A stretch of DNA of 12,535 nt from Candidatus Woesearchaeota archaeon. GTDB taxonomy: Archaea; Nanobdellota; Nanobdellia; Woesearchaeales; ARS49. Positions 1 through 5,632 of the stretch are shown piece after piece (the first letter of the stretch is position 1; every line of letters begins with the position of its first letter). The stretch spans positions 1 through 12,535 of the forward strand of contig JACQMZ010000007.1 in NCBI GenBank assembly GCA_016203345.1, given 5' to 3'. Both the position numbers and the translations under genes were made by a program. The notes beneath the pieces were generated by a model. It was not told where the DNA came from, did not search any database, and saw only the letters and a list, made by a program, of their open reading frames with translations.

Positions 1-1
1 C

Positions 2-121
2 ATAACGACAGCGCTCGAGAATTCAGGAAAAGATGAAAAGAAAAGCCCAAGAATAACATCAAAAGTCAACACCACATCACGTCAGTCAACTCAAAAACCA
101 CTTTTTTTCAGAGAACTTTGA
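2..121 (+). CDS. possible 3' end of an upstream gene (partial)
   Basis: One forward frame is open from the window edge to a TGA at 119-121. It encodes about 39 mostly polar residues rich in Lys, Ser and Thr and ending PLFFREL. The stop lies inside the left arm of the perfect inverted repeat that starts at 111, the arrangement expected of a 3'-end hairpin. No family is recognisable, and a frame of this length can be open by chance. The other forward frames close early. Confidence 0.3.
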   Translation: MTTALENSGKDEKKSPRITSKVNTTSRQSTQKPLFFREL

Positions 122-156
122 AAAAACGAAGCGAAGCAGAGTTTTTCAAAGTTCTC
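111..156. repeat. perfect 15-bp inverted repeat (3'-end or mobile hairpin)
   Basis: GAGAACTTTGAAAAA at 111-125 is exactly complementary to TTTTTCAAAGTTCTC at 142-156, leaving a 16-base loop that contains GCGAAGCGAAGC. It lies upstream of the antitoxin promoter and just after a possible upstream stop codon, so it may act as a transcription terminator. The reverse complement of the loop contains TGCTTCGCTTCG, slightly like the CGCTTCGCG cores of the hairpins at 7901 and 9332; that relationship is weak. Confidence 0.7.
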
Positions 157-173
157 AATAGTTGTTTGGCAGA

Positions 174-189
174 AGCGAAATCTTTATAA
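174..189 (+). promoter_or_regulatory. BRE/TATA promoter of the antitoxin-toxin pair
   Basis: A purine-rich GCGAAAT (BRE-like) precedes the TATA box TTTATAAG at 182-189. Transcription would be expected near 210-213, giving a short leader of about 15 bases that contains the Shine-Dalgarno sequence AGGTGA at 215-220, five bases before the ATG at 226. Confidence 0.65.
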
Positions 190-225
190 GTAAGCTATTC
201 TTACCTTCTTACTTAGGTGAATGCT

Positions 226-489
226 ATGAGCGACGTTGAACTAACCAAGCTGTCATCTAAGGGACAAATAGTCATTCCGCAGAGTGTCAGGGATGAACTC
301 GGATTAAAGGAGGGGGAAACCTTTGCAGTTATGGGCTCAGAAGACACTGTCGTGCTGAAAAAGGTGGCAATGCCTTCCGCTAAAGAAGTTTTTGCACAAG
401 TGCATTCTTGGGGCACCAAATTTTCAGCAAAGAAGGGTTTGAAAGAGGCAGACCTGCAGGCAACTATCAAACGAAGCAGGGCGCGATAA
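226..489 (+). CDS. AbrB/MazE-type antitoxin, SpoVT-AbrB domain
   Basis: An 87-residue protein whose N-terminal half (about residues 5-48) has the swapped-hairpin AbrB signature: L-S-S-K-G-Q-I-V-I-P, then R-D-E-L-G-L-K-E-G and a short strand ending VVLKK. Such domains dimerise and bind operator DNA; the C-terminal tail, here about 40 residues and ending in basic KRSRAR, usually embraces the toxin. I chose ATG 226 over the in-frame GTG at 217 because AGGTGA (215-220) overlaps that GTG and is ideally spaced from 226. The stop TAA overlaps the toxin ATG by one base (TAATG), implying translational coupling. By family precedent it would repress its own promoter at 182; no operator is obvious. Confidence 0.88.
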   Translation: MSDVELTKLSSKGQIVIPQSVRDELGLKEGETFAVMGSEDTVVLKKVAMPSAKEVFAQVHSWGTKFSAKKGLKEADLQATIKRSRAR

Positions 490-902
490 TGAAAATTGTC
501 GCTGATACAAACCTGCTCATAGCAAGCATATTCTGGAGCGGAGCACCATACAAGGTAGTGCTGCAGGCAGTTGACGGAAAGCTGAAAATCATTACCTCTC
601 AGCACATTTTGAACGAAGTGCGGAAAGTGTTACAAGACCCAAAAGAAGGCTTCCAGCTCAGCGAGCAAGAAATCGATGACATAATCAACGGAATACTCCT
701 TTATGCAGAAATCGTCAATACAGATGCACGGATAGATGTTGTCCGAGACCCTAAAGACAACCATATCATCACATGCGCTATGGCAGCAAAGGCCGTCTAC
801 ATCATCACAAGAGACAAAGACCTGCTAAGCCTAAAAGAGTATGCAGAAATCAAAATCATAACACCAGAAGAATTCATGGCTATTTTCAAACTGTCCGATT
901 GA
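489..902 (+). CDS. PIN-domain toxin, putative ribonuclease (COG1569/TIGR00305-like)
   Basis: A 137-residue protein made of a single PIN domain. The N-terminus MKIVADTN places the first acidic metal ligand at D6. Later candidates are E43, D90 in the DPKDNHII motif and D109/D111 in TRDKDLL, so the acidic cluster needed for Mg-dependent RNA cleavage looks intact. The DPKDNH and TRDKDLL motifs fit the family annotated as putative toxin-antitoxin toxin component, PIN family. Longer in-frame starts from 408 exist but would overlap the antitoxin deeply; ATG 489 has the coupled TAATG junction. Together with the AbrB-type gene this forms a complete type II toxin-antitoxin module. Its target RNA cannot be read from sequence. 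Confidence 0.88.
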   Translation: MKIVADTNLLIASIFWSGAPYKVVLQAVDGKLKIITSQHILNEVRKVLQDPKEGFQLSEQEIDDIINGILLYAEIVNTDARIDVVRDPKDNHIITCAMAAKAVYIITRDKDLLSLKEYAEIKIITPEEFMAIFKLSD

Positions 903-916
903 GTAGGGGAAGTGAG

Positions 917-936
917 ACCTTTCGAAAAATAAAGGT
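917..936. terminator. possible bidirectional terminator between convergent genes
   Basis: ACCTTT (917-922) pairs with AAAGGT (931-936) across an 8-base A-rich loop, in the 53-bp gap where the toxin gene and the UbiB-like gene converge. The stem is only six base pairs, so this is a weak call based mainly on position. Confidence 0.35.
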
Positions 937-955
937 TCTTTGTTGATGTCACAAA

Positions 956-2635
956 TCATTTCGCCATTTCCACATGCCGATCGTACTTTGTCCTTCCTTC
1001 CCGCCACACGGACGTCAGAAACGGAACAACCAACAGTCCTGCGGTCAAAAAACTCGCGACTGAAACAAACGAATATCCTGGCAACACTTTAGGACCAACA
1101 TCAACCATCAACGCACCAGCCACGACCAAAGAAGAAATCAACAACGACAACGAAATCCTGTTACTGCTCAAGCTGATATCAAAACCCAAATGCTTCACAT
1201 CGCTGTCGGCTATACCAACGCGAATCGTGTCACGCGACAAGTGCTCCATCAACGTTATCGTCTGCTTCGGAAGCTCCCACACCGCCTGAGTAAATTCCCT
1301 GCCCTTCACCAGCGCGCGCTCAGCAGACTTACGCAACGACCGCCTGCCGATCAACAACACTCTTCCTTTAGCATATTCGGCAACATCGAGCCGGGGGTCC
1401 ACATGCAACACAGTACCCTCTGCAGTCACCAATGCCTTGCCCAACAACACCAGATCCGCAGGCATCTTGATCCTGTGACGCACACACGCTGAAAACAAAT
1501 GCTGCATCATCTGCGTCGTACGAGGCGGAGAACTTTCCTGACGCACCCGCACATGCCACTCTGTCACAATCCTCTCAATCTCATTCTGAAACTCCTCAAC
1601 ATTCGTGTCGACAGAAGGCACGCCAGTCTGCAACAACACACGCGCAACCTGCCGCGCATCCCTGCTAACCAACGCCACAAACAACTGCCTGCCCAACTCC
1701 CTCACACGATCATCCAACTCGCCAACAATGCCAAAATCCAACAAGCCAAGCCTGCCACGCGGCAACACCAGAATATTTGCCGGGTGCAAATCGCCATGAA
1801 ACACGCCCACCTCAAACAACTGCGCCAAACACACATCCAACACCTGACGGGCAAGCGCACCCCTGTCCACAGTTGCAGGCAACAAATGAACGTCACTCAG
1901 CTTCACGCCATCCAGAAAATCCATCACCAGCACCCGACGCGAAGACTCCCTCCAATGCACGCGCGGCACAACAACCTTCGGATACTTCGCAAACAAAGAA
2001 TGAAACCTCTCCAACTGCCTGGCTTCCACCAAAAAATCAAGCTCCTTCCGCGTATACTTCTCAAACTCTTCAACAATCAAAACAGGAGAAAACGTGTTGT
2101 TCTCCAAACGATCCTGGATTTTGCGCGCAATATAATACATGATGTCAATATCTGCACGAAACTGGTCCTCAACACCCGGACGCATCACCTTCACTGCCAC
2201 TTCCTTCCCGGACACAAGAACCGCGCGATACACCTGCGCGACAGACGCAGACCCCAGCGGACGGCGATCAACCTCCTTAAACACAGACGACACCGACCGA
2301 TGAAGATCAGACTCAATCACTTTCTTCACCTCAGAAAAAGAAACAGACGGCGCATCATCCAACAACTTCCGAAACTCCTCACAATACTCCACCGGCACCA
2401 GATCAGGACGCAAACTCAACACCTGCCCAAGCTTCACGTACGCGCCGCCAAGCTCCTCCATCGCAAGACGAATCCTCACAGGCAACGAATCCGGCAATCG
2501 CGCACGAGCGGCAAACAAACGATCGATAAACGGCAAATGCCACCTCAGCCCAAACTTGTGCACAACAAACCCCAGCCCATGACGGGCAAGCACGCGCACA
2601 ACACGAGAAGCACGACGAAGATCAGCAGAGACCAT
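956..2635 (-). CDS. UbiB/AarF (ABC1/ADCK) family atypical kinase
   Basis: A 559-residue protein of the ABC1 kinase-like family. Landmarks in order: the KxGQ signature (K68-L-G-Q71, in GGAYVKLGQVLSLRPD); the alanine-type nucleotide loop LGSASVAQVY (127-136), which replaces a Gly-rich loop; the VAVKV lysine K149; KELD (197-200), the family ExD-type motif; HGDLHPANI (280-288); and the metal-binding DFG (300-302). Two hydrophobic helices in the last 70 or so residues suggest a membrane anchor, as in UbiB. Bacterial and mitochondrial relatives support quinone biosynthesis or isoprenoid lipid handling; its archaeal substrate is unknown to me. Start chosen at ATG 2635, not GTG 2644, because the TATA box at 2658-2665 is about 26 bases upstream, as for a leaderless transcript. 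Confidence 0.9.
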   Translation of the reverse strand: MVSADLRRASRVVRVLARHGLGFVVHKFGLRWHLPFIDRLFAARARLPDSLPVRIRLAMEELGGAYVKLGQVLSLRPDLVPVEYCEEFRKLLDDAPSVSFSEVKKVIESDLHRSVSSVFKEVDRRPLGSASVAQVYRAVLVSGKEVAVKVMRPGVEDQFRADIDIMYYIARKIQDRLENNTFSPVLIVEEFEKYTRKELDFLVEARQLERFHSLFAKYPKVVVPRVHWRESSRRVLVMDFLDGVKLSDVHLLPATVDRGALARQVLDVCLAQLFEVGVFHGDLHPANILVLPRGRLGLLDFGIVGELDDRVRELGRQLFVALVSRDARQVARVLLQTGVPSVDTNVEEFQNEIERIVTEWHVRVRQESSPPRTTQMMQHLFSACVRHRIKMPADLVLLGKALVTAEGTVLHVDPRLDVAEYAKGRVLLIGRRSLRKSAERALVKGREFTQAVWELPKQTITLMEHLSRDTIRVGIADSDVKHLGFDISLSSNRISLSLLISSLVVAGALMVDVGPKVLPGYSFVSVASFLTAGLLVVPFLTSVWREGRTKYDRHVEMAK

Positions 2636-2657
2636 GCTACACACTCAGAGAGAAGAG

Positions 2658-2665
2658 TATATAAT
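2658..2665 (-). promoter_or_regulatory. TATA box of the UbiB-like gene
   Basis: ATTATATA on the minus strand (TATATAAT on the plus), preceded by an A-rich stretch. Its centre is about 26 bases from ATG 2635, so the message should start at or next to the start codon. It lies in the 64-bp gap after the PurA-like gene, giving the kinase its own promoter although the two genes are tandem. Confidence 0.65.
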
Positions 2666-2699
2666 TTTTTGGGCGGTGTTCAGACTTCCTTGACGCCAC

Positions 2700-3734
2700 T
2701 CAACCTCTTAAATCTATCAGGTGTTCATGCAGAGGTCCTGTGCTCACAAACCATACAGGAACATTAAGGGTGTGTTCCACTCGTGCGACATACTCTCGAG
2801 ACTGTGGCGACAGACTTCTGAATGAGTTCTTTCCATAGTCCTCATGGTTGATGTAGTCAAGAAAAGTTAGCGCAACGCCATCAATACCATTAATTGCCAC
2901 TGACTTCTGCAAGATATCCCAGTTTTGTTCAAACACCCTTCGCAGTCGCTTGGTGACTGATGTGTACTCTTCAACAGGCGCAGAACTTTTTGAGCGCACG
3001 GCAATTTCTGCCCACGACAGTTCTAGGGAGTCTGTCGAACCACTATTTCCCCCTGTTCGTATGGGATACGTTCGCATCACCCCGATGCACGTACGATGGT
3101 ATTTTGGGGGAATGCCTGCATCAGACAGCAAAGCGGCTGACGTGACGTCCCGTCCTGTGACGAACGGGTAAGATCCAAAGTTCAAGGATAATCCAAATCC
3201 CTGCGAACCTTCAAGCAAAATATTGATGCCAGACAACATCAATTCATGCAATTCAAACGCGACATCAGCACCCAAATTCTTCAGATGACCTGTCCGCTGA
3301 GCATACTCCCCAAACAGTTCTGCCTGACACAACACCTTGCAAGCAAGAGCTGCTCCAACCCCCTGAAGCGTCGACCCTATTCGGGCGTCCAACGCAAGAT
3401 GTTTTTCTGAATTTACATGCGCGTTCTGTACTACAACTGCCCGTCGGTCAACCTTCAAACGCTCATCCAGATTCCAAGCCTTTACTTCACGTGCAAGAAC
3501 GTCAACATCCACCACCGCATTGGGTGCCAAATACAGACGACATGAAGGACTCACCACAGCACAGGGTACCTGCCTATTGATAAATTTCTGTCCCTCATAA
3601 TAGAACGTGTGTCCTGCCTGAGATCCCCCAGAACGAACACAGGCGCCATATTCGTTTCCAATATATGCTACAATCTTTCCCTTTCCTTCGGAACCCCATT
3701 GCATACCAACAAGCGTATCGACACATTGAGCCAT
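2700..3734 (-). CDS. adenylosuccinate-synthetase-like enzyme with PurZ-type Asp-to-Ser change
   Basis: A 344-residue member of the adenylosuccinate synthetase family, close to the short archaeal form (about 340) and well below the roughly 430 of bacterial PurA. Visible landmarks are MQWGSEGKGKIV (11-22), AGHT with the catalytic His at H42, the IMP-loop equivalent IGST (119-122), EGSQGFGLSL (175-184), YPFVTGRDVTSA (189-200), TSVTKRLRRVF (258-268) and STGP near the end. Canonical PurA has GDEGKGK; here the catalytic Asp is Ser15, and the neighbouring IMP-contacting NAGH is QAGH. The Asp-to-Ser change is the one I recall for viral PurZ, which joins aspartate to dGMP on the way to 2-aminoadenine. 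The canonical GRRRR loop is TKRLRR. Real substrate (IMP or a guanylate) is unproven. ATG 3734 suits the TATA at 3757; the frame extends to TTG 3776. Confidence 0.85.
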   Translation of the reverse strand: MAQCVDTLVGMQWGSEGKGKIVAYIGNEYGACVRSGGSQAGHTFYYEGQKFINRQVPCAVVSPSCRLYLAPNAVVDVDVLAREVKAWNLDERLKVDRRAVVVQNAHVNSEKHLALDARIGSTLQGVGAALACKVLCQAELFGEYAQRTGHLKNLGADVAFELHELMLSGINILLEGSQGFGLSLNFGSYPFVTGRDVTSAALLSDAGIPPKYHRTCIGVMRTYPIRTGGNSGSTDSLELSWAEIAVRSKSSAPVEEYTSVTKRLRRVFEQNWDILQKSVAINGIDGVALTFLDYINHEDYGKNSFRSLSPQSREYVARVEHTLNVPVWFVSTGPLHEHLIDLRG

Positions 3735-3756
3735 GCGTACAGCCCTTAGGCACGGG

Positions 3757-3764
3757 AATTTAAA
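3757..3764 (-). promoter_or_regulatory. TATA box of the PurA/PurZ-like gene
   Basis: TTTAAATT on the minus strand, centred about 26.5 bases from ATG 3734, predicting a leaderless message. It faces away from the tandem GTCAA/TTGAC sites, which begin eight bases further upstream. Confidence 0.6.
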
Positions 3765-3771
3765 CTCCAAA

Positions 3772-3807
3772 GTCAACTGTCATTGACTTACGTCAAGCAT
3801 CATTGAC
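3772..3807. promoter_or_regulatory. tandem palindromic operator between divergent promoters
   Basis: GTCAA-N6-TTGAC occurs twice, at 3772-3787 and 3792-3807. The repeat period is exactly 20 bp, about two helical turns, and includes a 12-base direct repeat TCATTGACTTAC (3780-3791 and 3800-3811). The array sits between the TATA box of the PurA-like gene (minus, 3757-3764) and that of the Nudix gene (plus, 3815-3823), next to both BRE positions. Two dimers could bind one face of the DNA and control both genes. The helix-turn-helix Nudix protein encoded alongside is the natural candidate binder, by inference. Confidence 0.55.
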
Positions 3808-3814
3808 TTACAAC

Positions 3815-3823
3815 CTTTTAAAG
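3815..3823 (+). promoter_or_regulatory. TATA box of the HTH-Nudix gene
   Basis: CTTTTAAAG is centred 28 bases before ATG 3847, consistent with a leaderless transcript. It directly follows the second operator-like palindrome, so a bound regulator would cover the BRE position. Confidence 0.55.
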
Positions 3824-3846
3824 CGGCTATCGCTCCCTGCGGCCAA

Positions 3847-4557
3847 ATGGACGAAATTATCCTGACCAGCCAAGAAAGACTCAAAATTTTCAAGGCATTA
3901 TGCGAGCACAAGAACCTCACGTTCAATCAGCTGGTAAAAGAAACAAACGTGCAATCAAACAAGCTCGCATACCAACTGCACTTCATGACAAGGAAAAACT
4001 TCCTTGTTCACGCCAAGGGCACGTATGCACTAACTGCAGATGCACAACAGCGCATTCCGTATTTTTCCCAGATTTTAAAAAAAGAAGTAGGAGTATTGCC
4101 AGTGATCCTTGGCATTGTTCGATTCAAAGACAAGATTCTGTTATTGCAGAGAAAAAAAATGCCGTACAAAGGATACTGGGGACTCTTCGGAGGAAAACAA
4201 ATCAATGGCGAGTCCATCCCGGAAACCATCGAACGTGAAGTTTTTGAAGAATGTGGCCTTCGCGCCCGTTTTGAACGGTACAACGCAATCGTCCATGAAC
4301 GCTTAACGCTTGACAACCACCCGAAACACTCTTTTCTTTTTGTTATTACCACCCTCGCTGTTGATAGCGCTGATGCCCGTGAGCAAACGGAAGGAAAAGT
4401 CGCATGGTTTGACTTTATCGAGACCCTGGATGGCTCTGTGAGTAAAGTAATTCCATCGGATGTTTACTTTCTCAAAACATACACAAACAGCAGTGCACAT
4501 ATTGATCACGTCGTGATGAGTGAACATGCCGATGATTCACTTACGCTCAATGGATAG
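3847..4557 (+). CDS. winged-helix/Nudix fusion: nucleotide-sensing regulator or pyrophosphohydrolase
   Basis: A 236-residue two-domain protein. Residues 1 to about 75 look like a winged helix-turn-helix of ArsR type (LTSQERLKIFKALCEH, then LTFNQLVKETN as the likely turn and a TRKNFLV...GTYALT wing). Residues from about 82 to 220 form a Nudix domain with a perfect Nudix box at 116-138: G-x5-E-x7-R-E-V-F-E-E-C-G-L. The catalytic residues are all present, so it can be expected to cleave a nucleoside diphosphate-linked substrate; which one is not visible. NrtR regulators also fuse Nudix and winged-helix domains but in the opposite order. Its position opposite the PurA-like gene across a tandem palindrome suggests it regulates that gene and itself. 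Alternatively it is a plain housekeeping hydrolase with a DNA-binding-like extension. Confidence 0.85.
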   Translation: MDEIILTSQERLKIFKALCEHKNLTFNQLVKETNVQSNKLAYQLHFMTRKNFLVHAKGTYALTADAQQRIPYFSQILKKEVGVLPVILGIVRFKDKILLLQRKKMPYKGYWGLFGGKQINGESIPETIEREVFEECGLRARFERYNAIVHERLTLDNHPKHSFLFVITTLAVDSADAREQTEGKVAWFDFIETLDGSVSKVIPSDVYFLKTYTNSSAHIDHVVMSEHADDSLTLNG

Positions 4558-4592
4558 GGCAGAATGTACTACACTTACGTTACTGTACAAGG

Positions 4593-4600
4593 TTTATAAG
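4593..4600 (+). promoter_or_regulatory. TATA box of the AAA+/VWA operon
   Basis: TTTATAAG is centred 25.5 bases before ATG 4622 in the 64-bp gap after the Nudix gene, predicting leaderless translation of the ATPase. Confidence 0.65.
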
Positions 4601-4621
4601 CATCATTCACTATTCTTTCGC

Positions 4622-5632
4622 ATGGTTGTTCATGACTTCAGCAAAGTCTTTCTGAACGGCGATGCGTTCACTGACATCATAGGACTGGAGCACACGAAAA
4701 AACAACTCAAGTCTGCGCTGTTGGTGAACAGACACGTGCTCATCATGGGTCCGCCAGGAGTGGGCAAAACCACACTCGCAAAAAACATAGCGCGACTCCT
4801 CCCAGACCTTTCGTGCCATGACTGCGGATTCAACTGCCTGCCAGACAAACCCGTGTGCCCCCAATGCATGACTGGCAAAAAACAACAACGCAAAACCGTC
4901 AAGGGAAGCGACAGATTTGTGCGCATACAAGGCTCACCAGACTTAACCGTAGAAGACGTCCTCGGAGACATCGATCCCATCAAGGCGCTCACATTCGGCC
5001 CAACATCATTTGAAGCGTTTTCACCAGGCAAAATCTTCCGCGCCAACAACGGCGTCGTCTTCTTTGACGAAATCAATAGAGCGCCAGAAAAACTCCAAAA
5101 CGCGCTTCTCCAAGTCCTTGAAGAAGGAAAAGCAACACTCGGCGCATACACTGTCGACATCCCCACCAATTTCATCTTCGTCGCCACAGCCAACCCCAGC
5201 AAAAGCACGACCACAGAAGAATTAGCAGACGTCCTCCTGGACCGGTTTGACATCATCCACATGCGCTATCCCGACACGGCTGGCGACGAAATCACCATCG
5301 TCACGGCAAAAGGAAAAAAAATCCCTGTCGAATTTCCTGCAGAACTCCTGAACCGAGCCATCGGATTTGTGCGCACACTGAGAACACACAAAGACCTCTT
5401 GCGCGCGCCATCAGTCAGGTGCTCCATCGGATTATACGAACGCGCCCAAGCAAACGCGTACCTTGCACAACGAAAACACGTCACACTCGAAGACATCACC
5501 GACGCATTCATATCAGTCCTCAGCCACCGCATCCAGCTCAAGCCAGCAGTCTCGTACACGAAAAGCACAGAAGAGTTTGTCAAGGAAGAAATCAAGGCAT
5601 TCGATGCCCGCCAACGGGGTGGTTGCCTTTGA
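4622..5632 (+). CDS. MoxR/ChlI-type AAA+ ATPase with cysteine insert
   Basis: A 336-residue AAA+ ATPase. Walker A is GPPGVGKT (43-50), Walker B VVFFDE (145-150), sensor 1 ATANP around N191 and the arginine finger DRFD around R208; the segment SPGKIFRANNG before Walker B fits the MoxR/ChlI helix-2-insert clade. Between Walker A and that insert is a five-cysteine cluster C65-x2-C68-x3-C72-x6-C79-x2-C82, probably a zinc knuckle; archaeal ChlI-like proteins carry comparable cysteines at this point, as I recall. Such ATPases work as hexameric motors with a VWA partner, inserting metals or remodelling client proteins. That partner follows directly. ATG 4622 is chosen over the in-frame ATG 4520, which would overlap the Nudix gene and lie upstream of the TATA box. 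Confidence 0.9.
   Translation: MVVHDFSKVFLNGDAFTDIIGLEHTKKQLKSALLVNRHVLIMGPPGVGKTTLAKNIARLLPDLSCHDCGFNCLPDKPVCPQCMTGKKQQRKTVKGSDRFVRIQGSPDLTVEDVLGDIDPIKALTFGPTSFEAFSPGKIFRANNGVVFFDEINRAPEKLQNALLQVLEEGKATLGAYTVDIPTNFIFVATANPSKSTTTEELADVLLDRFDIIHMRYPDTAGDEITIVTAKGKKIPVEFPAELLNRAIGFVRTLRTHKDLLRAPSVRCSIGLYERAQANAYLAQRKHVTLEDITDAFISVLSHRIQLKPAVSYTKSTEEFVKEEIKAFDARQRGGCL

Noticed and set aside
65..90. GTCAAC twice at 20-bp spacing (65-70, 85-90), like the operator at 3772
   Set aside because: The TTGAC half-sites are missing and the copies lie in a possible coding tail, so this is probably chance.
408..488. Longer PIN protein starting at ATG 408
   Set aside because: The added residues do not resemble PIN sequence and overlap the antitoxin; the coupled start at 489 gives the family-typical MKIVADTN opening.
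1499..2767. 422-codon open frame opposite the UbiB-like gene
   Set aside because: It is rich in His, Arg, Gln and Pro with no recognisable domain, and lies antisense to a gene with intact kinase motifs. The biased codon use of the real gene keeps the opposite frame open.
2700..4557. Prophage or Z-genome virus origin of the PurZ-like gene
   Set aside because: No integrase, polymerase, capsid, terminase or HD/MazG-type dNTP hydrolase is visible in the window, and all neighbours look cellular.
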